Counted from the stretch's first letter, positions 52,879 to 60,430 are shown. The stretch is 64,000 nt of DNA from Streptomyces sp. NBC_00377 (GCF_036075115.1 NZ_CP107958.1:1488001-1552000), one strand, 5' to 3'. Numbers and translations: made by a program. The notes: a model not told the origin generated them from the letters alone.

Positions 52879-53113
52879 GTAGAACGCTTCTGCTGCCGTC
52901 GATCGGAGAAGGACGTTGCTCGTCTGAGGTCATGAGACACCGCGCCACACCCCTGGAGTGTGTGCGTCGCGTGCGACCTCGGCCTTCGAGCCGTCCTTGC
53001 GGAGCAGGACCTTTCCCATGCCTTCGCGCTCCCCCGCCGCTCACGGTGGTCGCCGCTTTCCGGTGTCTCGACATGTGTCGTCCCTGACCGCACACGCACC
53101 CACGAGGCCCGTT
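52879..53113 (+). promoter_or_regulatory. Long 5' leader of the ABC-F gene with possible leader ORF (attenuator candidate)
   Basis: The leader contains GGAGAAGGACG before TTG at 52916, which opens a three-codon ORF (Met-Leu-Val, stop), and an ATG at 52932 opening a 51-codon frame that ends at 53087. Candidate hairpins are GTCCT/AGGAC and the long-range pair GTGTGTGCG with CGCACACGC. Streptomyces antibiotic-response ABC-F genes are known to be controlled by ribosome-mediated attenuation, and the leader fits that. The details are inference. Confidence 0.5.
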
Positions 53114-54736
53114 TTGACTCAGTCCATCACCTGTACCTCCCTCGCGTTCTCCTGGCCGGACGGCACCCCCGTCTTCGACGGGCTCGACGTCGCGTTCGGC
53201 CCCGGCCGGACCGGACTCGTCGGGGTCAACGGCTCCGGCAAATCGACCCTGCTGAAGCTGATCGCCGGGGAACTCGCCCCCGCCGACGGCACGGTGCGCA
53301 TCTCCGGCGAGGTCGGACACCTCCCGCAGAGCGTCACCCTCGACACGGCCCTGAAAGTCGACGCGGCGCTCGGCATCGCCGCACAGCGGGCCGCTCTGCA
53401 CGCCATCGAGGCCGGTGACGTGTCCGAGCGGCATTTCGAGGCAGTCGGCGACGACTGGGACGTCGAGGAACGCGCCCTGGCCACCCTCGGCGAACTCGGG
53501 CTCGGCCACATCGACCTCGACCGCACCATCGGCGAAGTCTCCGGCGGCGAGTCGGTCCTGCTGCGGCTGGCCGCGCTGCTGCTGCGCCGGCCGGACGTCC
53601 TGCTGCTGGACGAACCGACCAACAACCTGGACCTGTACGCCCGGCGGCGGCTGTACGCGGCTGTCGCCTCCTGGCCCGGCGTGCTCGTCGTGGTCAGCCA
53701 CGACCGGGAACTCCTCGACCTCGTCGACCAGATCGCCGACCTGCGCTCCGGCGAGGTGACCTGGTACGGCGGCAACTTCTCCGCCTACGAGGAGGCCCTG
53801 GCCACCGAGCAGGAGGCAGCGGAGCGCATGGTGCGCGTCGCGGAGGCCGACCTGCGGAAACAGAAACGCGAACTGGTCGACGCCCAGGTCAAGCTGGCCC
53901 GCCGCAAGCGGTACGGACAGAAGATGTACGAACAGAAACGAGAACCGAAGATCGTCATGGGGGCCCGCAAGCGCGCGGCACAGGAGTCGGCGGGCAAACA
54001 CCGGATCATGCACGAGGAGAGGCTCGCCGAGGCCAGGGAGCGGCTCGACGACGCGGCGGAGGCCGTCCGCGACGACGACGAGATCCGCGTCGACCTGCCG
54101 TACACGGCCGTACCGCCCGGCCGGGACGTCCTCACCCTCATGGATCTGCGGCTGGCCCACGGCGCGCGCGTGGAGGGCGGTCTCGACCTGCGCGGTCCCG
54201 AGCGGGTGGCGCTGGTCGGGCGCAACGGCGCGGGCAAGACGACGCTGCTGCGGACCATCGCCGGGGAACTGGCGCCGGAGGCGGGCGAGGCGCACGCGCA
54301 CGTGCCGCTGCGGTTCCTCCCCCAGCGCCTCGACATCCTCGACGGCGACCTCACGGTCGCCGAGAACGTGGCCCGGTTCGCGCCGGGTGCCACCAACAAC
54401 CGGGTCCGGGCCCGGCTGGCCCGCTTCCTGTTCCGGGGCGCCCGCGCCGATCAGAAGGCGGCCACCCTGTCCGGCGGGGAGCGCTTCCGGGCAAGCCTCG
54501 CGGCGCTGATGCTGGCCGAGCCCGCGCCCCAGTTGCTCCTGCTGGACGAGCCGACCAACAACCTCGACATGGCGAGCGTGCGCCAGCTCACGACCGCCCT
54601 GGAGTCCTACGAGGGCGCCCTCGTCGTGGCCAGCCACGACGTGCCGTTCCTGGAGTCCATCGGCATCACCCGGTGGCTGCTGCTGGACGGCGAACTGCGG
54701 GAGACGACGGCGGAGGAGGTGGCGGATCCGGCCTAG
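53114..54736 (+). CDS. ABC-F ribosomal protection-type ATPase (TiaA/LmrC-like)
   Basis: 540 aa from a TTG at 53114 (reads LTQSITC), with GAGG 6 nt upstream. Two ATPase cassettes: GLVGVNGSGKSTLL, EVSGGESVLLRLAALL and LLLDEPTNNLD, then ALVGRNGAGKTTLL, TLSGGERFRASLAALM and LLLDEPTNNLD. The inter-domain linker (about 240-330) is charged and includes the RKRYGQKMYEQKREPK stretch. This subgroup includes streptogramin, lincosamide and pleuromutilin responsive proteins of Streptomyces. The strong promoter and long leader support regulated expression. Antibiotic range is not known. Confidence 0.9.
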   Translation: MTQSITCTSLAFSWPDGTPVFDGLDVAFGPGRTGLVGVNGSGKSTLLKLIAGELAPADGTVRISGEVGHLPQSVTLDTALKVDAALGIAAQRAALHAIEAGDVSERHFEAVGDDWDVEERALATLGELGLGHIDLDRTIGEVSGGESVLLRLAALLLRRPDVLLLDEPTNNLDLYARRRLYAAVASWPGVLVVVSHDRELLDLVDQIADLRSGEVTWYGGNFSAYEEALATEQEAAERMVRVAEADLRKQKRELVDAQVKLARRKRYGQKMYEQKREPKIVMGARKRAAQESAGKHRIMHEERLAEARERLDDAAEAVRDDDEIRVDLPYTAVPPGRDVLTLMDLRLAHGARVEGGLDLRGPERVALVGRNGAGKTTLLRTIAGELAPEAGEAHAHVPLRFLPQRLDILDGDLTVAENVARFAPGATNNRVRARLARFLFRGARADQKAATLSGGERFRASLAALMLAEPAPQLLLLDEPTNNLDMASVRQLTTALESYEGALVVASHDVPFLESIGITRWLLLDGELRETTAEEVADPA

Positions 54737-54798
54737 GGCGTGTCGGCGGTCGCCCAGTGACAGCCGGCGGCCGGCGACCGGCGGTTGCTCAGTGACGG

Positions 54799-54859
54799 TC
54801 GGCTGTCGGCTGTCGGCTGTCGGCTGTCGGCTGTCGGCTGTCGGCTGTCGGCTGTCGGC
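54799..54859. repeat. Heptanucleotide tandem repeat (TCGGCTG)n
   Basis: The unit TCGGCTG is repeated eight times perfectly and ends with five bases of a ninth. It lies 63 bp after the ABC-F stop and 125 bp before ddaH. It is likely to vary in copy number by slipped-strand replication. Confidence 0.95.
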
Positions 54860-54984
54860 GCATGGTCTCAGGAGGGGCACATTGTTACTGGGGGGTTTTG
54901 TCCTGGTGGTCCCGCCCTGCATGATGGCTGACCGGCGCCGCATCCGAGGCGCCGGTCTGTGCCACCCGATTCGGAGACCAGGAC

Positions 54985-55761
54985 GTGCCCAGCAAGAAGG
55001 CCCTCATCCGCCGCCCCAGTCCACGCCTCGCCGAAGGCCTGGTGACGCACGTCGAACGCGAGAAGGTCGACGTGGAGCTCGCCGTGGAGCAGTGGGAGGC
55101 GTACGCCGAGGCCCTGCGGACGCACGGCTGGGAGACCGTCGACGTCGACCCGGCCGACGACTGCCCGGACTCGGTCTTCGTCGAGGACACGGTGGTGATG
55201 TACAAGAACGTGGCCCTGATCGCCCGCTCCGGCGCCGAGTCCCGGCGGGACGAGACCCTCGGGGTCGAGGAGGCCGTGGCGCGCCTGGGCTGCTCGGTCA
55301 ACTGGATCTGGGAGCCGGGCACGCTGGACGGCGGCGACGTCCTCAAGATCGGCGACACGGTCTACGTCGGCCGGGGCGGGCGGACCAACGCGGCCGGCGT
55401 CCAGCAGGTGCGCGCCGCGTTCGAACCGCTGGGCGCGCGGGTCGTGGCCGTACCGGTGAGCAAGGTGCTGCACCTGAAATCGGCGGTCACGGCGCTGCCC
55501 GACGGAACGGTGATCGGCCACATCCCCAAGGTGGACAGGCCCTCGCTGTTCCCGCGCTTCCTGTCGGTGCCTGAGGAGGCCGGCTCGCACGTGGTGCTGC
55601 TCGGCGGTCCGCAGGTGCTCATCTCGGCCGCGGCGCCCAAGACGGCCGATCTGCTCGCGGACCTCGGTCTCGAACCCGTCGTGGTCGACATCGGCGAGTT
55701 CGAGAAGCTCGAAGGATGTGTGACATGCCTCTCGGTGCGTCTGCGTGAGTTGTACGCCTGA
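54985..55761 (+). CDS. ddaH: Dimethylarginine dimethylaminohydrolase
   Basis: 258 aa, GTG at 54985 with GGAGACCAGG upstream. It is a pentein-fold amidinotransferase-type enzyme. The nucleophile Cys is in KLEGCVTCLSVRLREL near the C-terminus, the catalytic His in LHLKSAVTAL, and substrate-binding Asp/Glu in FVEDTVVM and LDGGDVLKIG. It splits dimethylarginine into citrulline and dimethylamine, or arginine-like substrates. It has no partner gene and a hairpin terminator follows. Confidence 0.92.
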   Translation: MPSKKALIRRPSPRLAEGLVTHVEREKVDVELAVEQWEAYAEALRTHGWETVDVDPADDCPDSVFVEDTVVMYKNVALIARSGAESRRDETLGVEEAVARLGCSVNWIWEPGTLDGGDVLKIGDTVYVGRGGRTNAAGVQQVRAAFEPLGARVVAVPVSKVLHLKSAVTALPDGTVIGHIPKVDRPSLFPRFLSVPEEAGSHVVLLGGPQVLISAAAPKTADLLADLGLEPVVVDIGEFEKLEGCVTCLSVRLRELYA

Positions 55762-55784
55762 CCGGGTGATCGCCTCGCCATTTC

Positions 55785-55812
55785 AGCCCCGGGACCTGCG
55801 GTTCCCGGGGCT
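55785..55812 (+). terminator. Hairpin terminator after ddaH
   Basis: AGCCCCGGGA (55785-55794) pairs with TCCCGGGGCT (55803-55812) around an 8-nt loop, 24 bp after the ddaH stop. Confidence 0.85.
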
Positions 55813-55892
55813 GTTCGGCGTGTCCCGGATTGCCCGGCGCACCACGGCTGATCAGCGATCTTTACATCGCGCTTAACCTCAGGCTTCGTAAC

Positions 55893-55906
55893 CTACGGAT
55901 ACGTAG
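55893..55906. promoter_or_regulatory. Dyad in the acyl-ACP desaturase promoter region
   Basis: CTACG-GATA-CGTAG is a 14-bp palindrome in an AT-richer stretch 70-85 bp before the desaturase GTG, with TACGAT (55909-55914) close by as a possible -10. A TetR-type lipid regulator could bind here; none is adjacent. Confidence 0.35.
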
Positions 55907-55976
55907 CCTACGATCCCGTAAGTTCTGGCCCAGCTGCCGGACTGTTCCACTCCGCTTCACGTCCCCTGGAGTTCTC

Positions 55977-56951
55977 GTGACGATCACTTCCCCTCACCTC
56001 GGCAGCCCCGCCGTCTGGACCGACGCCAAGCTGTTGCATGCGCTGGAGGAAGTGGTCGAGACGGAACTCAACCGGCACCTGAAGGTCACCAAGGACTGGA
56101 TGCCGCACGAGTACGTGCCGTGGAGCGACGGCCGCAACTTCCCCGGCTTCTTCGAGGACGGCGAGGCCTGGGGCAAGGAGCAGTCCAAGGTCACCGAGAT
56201 CGGCCGGATCGCGCTGGTCGTGAACCTGCTCACCGAGGACAACCTGCCCAGCTACCACCACGAGATCGCCTCGCTCTTCGGCCGGGACGGCGCCTGGGGC
56301 ACCTGGGTGCACCGCTGGACGGCCGAGGAGGGCCGGCACGGCATCGTGATGCGCGACTACCTGCTCGCCTCGCGCGCGGTGGACCCGGACAAGCTGGAGC
56401 AGTTCCGCATGTCCCACATGAGCGAGGGCTTCGAGTCCGACAACCGGCACTCGATGCTGCACTCGGTCGCCTACGTGGCCTTCCAGGAGCTGGCGACCCG
56501 CGTCTCGCACCGCAACACCGGCCACCAGTCCGGGGACCCGGTCTGCGACCGCATGCTGGCGCGCATCGCCACCGACGAGAACCTGCACATGGTCTTCTAC
56601 CGCAACCTGCTGAAGGCCGCCTTCGAACTGGCCCCCGACCTGACCATGCAGGCCGTGCGCGACGTGCTGGTCAACTTCCGGATGCCCGGGCACGGCATGC
56701 CCGGCTTCGAGCGCTTCGCCGCGCAGATGGCGATCGGCGAGGTGTACAACCTGCGCATCCACCACGACGACGTCATCCAGCCCGTACTGCGCTTCCTGAA
56801 GGTCATGGAGATCGACGGTCTCGGCCCGGAGGGGCAGAAGGCGCAGGAGGAGATCGGCCTGTACATGGGCGGTCTCGACTCGGAGGCGTCCAAGTTCGAC
56901 GAGAAGCTGGCGGCGCGTAAGGCACGCATGGCGGCCCGCGCCGCGGGCTGA
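55977..56951 (+). CDS. desA: Acyl-ACP desaturase (ferritin-like, stearoyl-ACP desaturase family)
   Basis: 324 aa from a GTG at 55977 with CCTGGAG upstream. Di-iron ligands are visible in the two EXXH motifs WTAEEGRHGIVMRD and ARIATDENLHMVFY, and in TEDNLPSYHHEIASL and FQELATRVSH. It introduces a double bond into acyl-ACP and needs ferredoxin. It is soluble. In actinomycetes it controls membrane fluidity together with branched-chain fatty acids. It is monocistronic, with a hairpin after it. Confidence 0.94.
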   Translation: MTITSPHLGSPAVWTDAKLLHALEEVVETELNRHLKVTKDWMPHEYVPWSDGRNFPGFFEDGEAWGKEQSKVTEIGRIALVVNLLTEDNLPSYHHEIASLFGRDGAWGTWVHRWTAEEGRHGIVMRDYLLASRAVDPDKLEQFRMSHMSEGFESDNRHSMLHSVAYVAFQELATRVSHRNTGHQSGDPVCDRMLARIATDENLHMVFYRNLLKAAFELAPDLTMQAVRDVLVNFRMPGHGMPGFERFAAQMAIGEVYNLRIHHDDVIQPVLRFLKVMEIDGLGPEGQKAQEEIGLYMGGLDSEASKFDEKLAARKARMAARAAG

Positions 56952-56953
56952 CC

Positions 56954-56981
56954 GGACGACTGCCCTCCCGAGGGCTCGTCC
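56954..56981 (+). terminator. Hairpin after the desaturase gene
   Basis: GGACGA-CT-GCCCTC (56954-56967) pairs with GAGGGC-TCGTCC (56970-56981) with a two-base bulge and a 2-nt loop. It lies directly after the stop codon. Confidence 0.7.
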
Positions 56982-57036
56982 GAGGCGCCGGCCGTCCGGG
57001 GCCGGCCGTCCGGGGCGCCGGTCGTCCCGAAGAGGG

Positions 57037-57110
57037 GCGGGGCGGCTGGATTCGAACCAGCGTGATCCAGTTTTGGAGACCGGTGCGACTGCCTCTGCGC
57101 TATGGCCCCG
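57037..57110 (-). tRNA. tRNA-Trp(CCA)-like gene with irregular acceptor base
   Basis: The minus strand has all four arms. The anticodon arm is CCGGT-CTCCAAA-ACTGG (anticodon CCA), the D-stem GCGC with loop AGAGGCAG, the variable region ATCAC, and the T arm GCTGG-TTCGAAT-CCAGC. The acceptor pairs over six bases, CGGGGC with GCCCCG, but base pair 7-66 is C-C and one extra A lies between position 7 and U8. The D-stem 13-22 pair is C-U. It has no encoded CCA. It follows the LRR gene on the same strand. Whether it is charged and used is uncertain. Confidence 0.65.
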
Positions 57111-57263
57111 CCTTGCCCCAGAGCCTAAAGCCCCGGCCCGTCCGCCCGGTACCCGCTACGCGCGGGTGGCGGCCCGCTCCCCCGCGCGTCCGGCCGGCGG
57201 GTGGGACGGAGCCGAGGGCCTGCGGCGGACGGGTCCGAGGGCATCCGGCGGGCTGAGTGGGCG

Positions 57264-58469
57264 TCAGCCCTCCGCGGGCGCCTCCGGCACCGCCGTGCGG
57301 TGCACGCTGCGTACGGCCGCCACGTCGTCGGGAACGGACGGAGCCGGAACGCCTGCGCTGAGGGCCGCCAGCCGCCGTTTCACACTGGTGGCCACGCCCT
57401 GGCCCAGCACGAAGCGGGTGGCCGTGGCCGCACGGGGCGCGTGGTCGAGGATGCGGTGGGCCTCGCGGCTGCGCAGGCCCGTGTGACGCAGGACGAGGTG
57501 GGCGAGACGGTGCTCGCCGGCCGCCAGGGTCCGCCCGACGGTCTCGGCGGCCGCCGCGTCCAGCCGGTTGTCCCTCGCGCCGAGGACACCGGCCGCCCGG
57601 ACCCGGCCGAGGTCCAGCAGGGTGACGCCGGCGACGGTTGCCCCGCCGACCAGACGGGCAGCGGCCGTCGGTCCGATGCCGTTGCTCGCCACCGACAGCC
57701 GGGTGAGCCGTCCGTACGGCGCCCGCTCCAGTGCCTCGGCGAGACGGAGCGCGCCCGCGTCGCCCAACCGGGCGGCGGACACGTACAGTTCGTCGATCGC
57801 TCCGGCCGCGATCACCGCCGCCAGCGCCTCCGCGCCCGCCTCCCCCAGCGGGTTGCCGCCGACGAACAGCCGCTCGACACGGCGTCCGTTGCCGGCGGCG
57901 GCCACCAGGGCGTCGGCGAGCACGGTGACGCCCGCCGCGTCGAAGCCGGTCTGCACCAGGTCGAGCGTGCGCAGACTCCGGACGGACTCGATGAGTTCGG
58001 CCGCCGCCCGGCCTGCGCCACGGCCCAGCGGGTTGCGTTTGAGCCACACCCCCGTGACCACCTGTGGTGAAGCGCGCAACTGGTCCGCGATACGGCAGGC
58101 GCCGCCGGCGGTGATGCCGTTGCACCCGAGGTAGAGCGTCTCGACCGGCGCGTCCGCACCTGCCACGGTGACGGCGCCGTCGTCCCCCAGGGCGTCGGTG
58201 CCGAGCAGCAGATGCCGCACGGGCGAGGGACCGTCGGCCAGAGCCTCGGCCACCAGGGCCGCGCCCTCGGCCCCGAGCCCCTGTTTGCACAGGTCGAGCC
58301 GCCCGTCGGGCAGCGCGGTGCCCGCGGCGAAGTCCAGCCGCTCACCGGCCGGCCGTCCGGCCCGCAACCAGTCGAGCAGCGGGGCGAGTTCGGCCGGCGG
58401 GCGGGGCACGACGTGGGGTACCCCGGCGAATCCGGCCGGCCCCGGGCCGGCCGCGGTCTCCTCACTCAC
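57264..58469 (-). CDS. Leucine-rich-repeat protein, ribonuclease-inhibitor type
   Basis: 401 aa from a GTG at 58469 that overlaps the SDR gene by 4 nt and has GGAGG upstream. At least eight repeats of about 28 residues follow the RI pattern (for example VETLYLGCNGITAGGACRIA and LRTLDLVQTGFDAAGVTVLA, also LTRLSVASNGIGPTAAARLV). No signal peptide, so it is probably cytoplasmic. Such repeats bind proteins or nucleic acids. It is coupled to the zinc-ribbon SDR gene and followed by the tRNA-Trp-like gene. Function unknown. Confidence 0.82.
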   Translation of the reverse strand: MSEETAAGPGPAGFAGVPHVVPRPPAELAPLLDWLRAGRPAGERLDFAAGTALPDGRLDLCKQGLGAEGAALVAEALADGPSPVRHLLLGTDALGDDGAVTVAGADAPVETLYLGCNGITAGGACRIADQLRASPQVVTGVWLKRNPLGRGAGRAAAELIESVRSLRTLDLVQTGFDAAGVTVLADALVAAAGNGRRVERLFVGGNPLGEAGAEALAAVIAAGAIDELYVSAARLGDAGALRLAEALERAPYGRLTRLSVASNGIGPTAAARLVGGATVAGVTLLDLGRVRAAGVLGARDNRLDAAAAETVGRTLAAGEHRLAHLVLRHTGLRSREAHRILDHAPRAATATRFVLGQGVATSVKRRLAALSAGVPAPSVPDDVAAVRSVHRTAVPEAPAEG

Positions 58470-59848
58470 CACTGCGCCTCCCGGTAGTCCTTGAGGAACA
58501 CTCCCGAGACCGGGTGTCCGGCCTCGCCGCGCACGATCGGGTCGTACACGCGGGCCGCGCCGTCCACGATGTCCAGCGGGGTACGGAACCCCGCGCCCGC
58601 CATCCGGGCTTTCTTCGGCGCCGGGTTCTCGTCGGTGATCCAGCCGGTGTCGACCGCGCACATGTGCACGCCCTGCTCGGCGAGTGCCGCCGCGCTGGTG
58701 CGGGTGAGCATGTTGAGAGCGGCCTTGGCCATGTTGGTGTGCGGGTGCCCGGGCATCTTGTTGCGCACCGCGAACCGGCCCTCCACGGCCGTCACGTTGA
58801 CCACGTACCGGCGCGGATGCGGGGAGGCCAGCAGCAGCGGCAGCAGCCGGTCGCAGAGCAGCGCGGGCGCGAGCGCGTTGACGAGCTGGGTCTCCAGGAC
58901 CTCGGCGGGGTCGAGCGCGCCGAGCCGGGCCGACCAGGAGTTCTCCGGGGAAGGATCGGGCAGCAGTCCGGCCTCGTCGGCCTCGCGCAGGGCGGCGGGC
59001 AGCGCGGAGACGGAACCGCCGAGCCCCTCCAGCATCCGCATCGGGGTGAAGCCGGGCGCCCGGCGCGCCCCCTCGGGCAGCGCGTCGTACTCACCGGCGG
59101 CCAGCAAGGCGTACGCCTGGGGCGGGCGGCGCACGGTCTGCGCCGCGTTGTTGACGAGGATGTCGAGCGGTGTGCCCTCCCGGCGCAGTTCCTCGCACAG
59201 GCCCAGCACCTGGCGCGGGTCGCGCAGATCGACGGCGACGACGGTGAGCCGGTCCAGCCACTCGGCGCTGCCCGGCTCGGCCCGGAAGCGACGGACGGTG
59301 TCGTGCGGGAAGCGGGAGGTGACGACGGTCTCCGCGCCGTCCCGGAGCATCATCAGCGCCAGCCGGAAGCCGATCTTCACCCGGCCGCCGGTCAGCAGGA
59401 CGCGCCGTCCGCTCAGGTCGGTGCTCAGGGAGCGGCGGGCGGTGTTGTCGGCGGCACAGGCGGGACAGAGCCGGTGATAGAAGGTGTCGACATCTCGGTA
59501 GGGCGACTTGCAGACGTAGCAGGTGCGCGGCCGATGGAAGCGCCCTCCCTGCCCCGCGCGCCCTCCGTGCCCCGTGTCCGGCAGGGGTGCGTCCTCACGC
59601 CGGTCCAGGGCGCCGGTCGCGGTCGCCGCCATCGCCGCCGCGTCGGCCGCCGCCACCTCGGCGCCCCGCTCCTTGCGCCGCCGCAGCCGTCCGTCGCGCG
59701 CGAAGGAGGCGGCGACCTGCTCGGCCCGCAGCCGTACGGGATCGTCGACGGGCAGCGCGCGCAGCTTGCCCAGGACCTCGTGGAAGGCGGTCAGCTCCGC
59801 CTCGGTGACCGACGAGCCGAACGCCGCCCCTCCGGTGTGCTCGCCCAT
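58466..59848 (-). CDS. SDR-fold protein with N-terminal zinc ribbon and degenerate catalytic residues
   Basis: 460 aa from the ATG at 59848. Residues 1-125 form a helical region ending in a zinc ribbon (TCYVCKSPYRD with RLCPACAADN, a CXXC pair). The Rossmann domain begins VLLTGGRVKIGFRLALM and keeps a cofactor site (DILVNNAAQT), but the YXXXK motif is TNMAK in place of YXXXK, so the catalytic Tyr is Thr, and the Ser region is VTAVEG. It may be a sensor or structural protein rather than a dehydrogenase. Overlaps the LRR gene by 4 nt. Confidence 0.8.
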   Translation of the reverse strand: MGEHTGGAAFGSSVTEAELTAFHEVLGKLRALPVDDPVRLRAEQVAASFARDGRLRRRKERGAEVAAADAAAMAATATGALDRREDAPLPDTGHGGRAGQGGRFHRPRTCYVCKSPYRDVDTFYHRLCPACAADNTARRSLSTDLSGRRVLLTGGRVKIGFRLALMMLRDGAETVVTSRFPHDTVRRFRAEPGSAEWLDRLTVVAVDLRDPRQVLGLCEELRREGTPLDILVNNAAQTVRRPPQAYALLAAGEYDALPEGARRAPGFTPMRMLEGLGGSVSALPAALREADEAGLLPDPSPENSWSARLGALDPAEVLETQLVNALAPALLCDRLLPLLLASPHPRRYVVNVTAVEGRFAVRNKMPGHPHTNMAKAALNMLTRTSAAALAEQGVHMCAVDTGWITDENPAPKKARMAGAGFRTPLDIVDGAARVYDPIVRGEAGHPVSGVFLKDYREAQW

Positions 59849-59892
59849 CCGTCCCCGCCCCGCCCGGTCCCCGCCCTGTGTTCGCCGTACCG

Positions 59893-59964
59893 TGGTCCCG
59901 ACCGGATTCGAACCGGCGTATCCGCCCTGAGAAGGCGGCGAGTCTGCCTCTGCTCTACGGGACC
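59893..59964 (-). tRNA. tRNA-Glu(CTC)-like gene
   Basis: 72 nt. The acceptor GGTCCCG/CGGGACC is perfect over seven base pairs. The D-stem is GAGC with ACTC around the loop AGAGGCAG (13-22 unpaired), the anticodon arm is CCGCC-TTCTCAG-GGCGG (anticodon CTC, reads GAG), the variable region is ATAC and the T arm GCCGG-TTCGAAT-CCGGT. No CCA is encoded. It lies 44 nt before the SDR start and 8 nt from another tRNA-like sequence. It looks foldable and could be functional, as an extra tRNA-Glu isoacceptor. Confidence 0.75.
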
Positions 59965-59972
59965 GCACACGT

Positions 59973-60078
59973 GTCCGGACGACGGAATCGGACCGGCGTG
60001 GGCCGCCGGGCCGGGAGTCCCCCGCTCGAGCGAAGCCGAGAGTGGGGGAGGTGTGCCCGCCTCTGCGCCACGCCCGGA
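59973..60078 (-). tRNA. Third tRNA-like sequence, interrupted in its anticodon arm
   Basis: The acceptor TCCGGGC/GTCCGGA pairs with one G-U, the D-stem GCGC faces GCAC with loop AGAGGCGG, the variable region is CCCAC, and the T arm is GCCGG-TCCGATT-CCGTC with one mismatch. The total is 106 nt, but removing the 33-nt hairpin repeat inside gives 73 nt, a normal tRNA length. An extra G separates the acceptor from U8, as in the tRNA-Trp-like gene. The anticodon cannot be assigned. Probably a disrupted tRNA gene. Confidence 0.5.
60018..60050. repeat. 33-bp GC-rich hairpin repeat inside a tRNA-like sequence
   Basis: The plus strand reads TCCCCCGCTCGAGCGAAGCC and then GAGAGTGGGGGAG. The CCCCC and GGGGG arms pair with CTCG/CGAG inside. 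I recall this sequence as one of the most common small palindromic repeats in Streptomyces genomes, which I could not check. Confidence 0.7.
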
Positions 60079-60184
60079 CGCGCTCCCGGATCCTAACCGC
60101 ACCCCCGCGACGCGGTCATTCGAATTCCGGGGCGCCTCCCCCGCAGCCCGCCCCGACCTCACAGGCGGGCGGGCAGAGCGCCGG

Positions 60185-60430
60185 TCAGTGTGCCGTGCGC
60201 CGGAGGTTCAGGCGCTCCTTCTCGGACAGGCCGCCCCAGACGCCGAAGCGTTCGTCGTTGGCCAGGGCGTAGTCGAGACAGGCGGTGCGCATCTCGCACA
60301 TGCCGCAGATGCGCTTGGCCTCCCGTACCGAACTGCCGGGCTCGGGGAAGAAGAAGTCCGCCCCGGTCTGTGCGCACAGCGCCTCCCGCTGCCAGCCGAG
60401 GTCGGGGGTCGGAATCGTGTCGGTGTACAT
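60185..60430 (-). CDS. wblH: WhiB-like iron-sulfur regulator
   Basis: 81 aa from the ATG at 60430. The four cluster cysteines are in EALCAQTG, then KRICGMCEM (CXXC), then RTACLDYA, and the downstream turn reads FGVWGGLSEKER, the GVWGG signature of the family. It binds a [4Fe-4S] cluster and acts as a transcription regulator with the sigma factor or alone. It has a short N-terminus. The wblH name comes from the matching S. coelicolor gene order and is less sure than the family. Confidence 0.88.
   Translation of the reverse strand: MYTDTIPTPDLGWQREALCAQTGADFFFPEPGSSVREAKRICGMCEMRTACLDYALANDERFGVWGGLSEKERLNLRRTAH

Noticed and set aside
54799-54859. Possible CRISPR array
   Set aside because: It is a pure head-to-tail heptamer repeat without spacers, and no cas genes are present.
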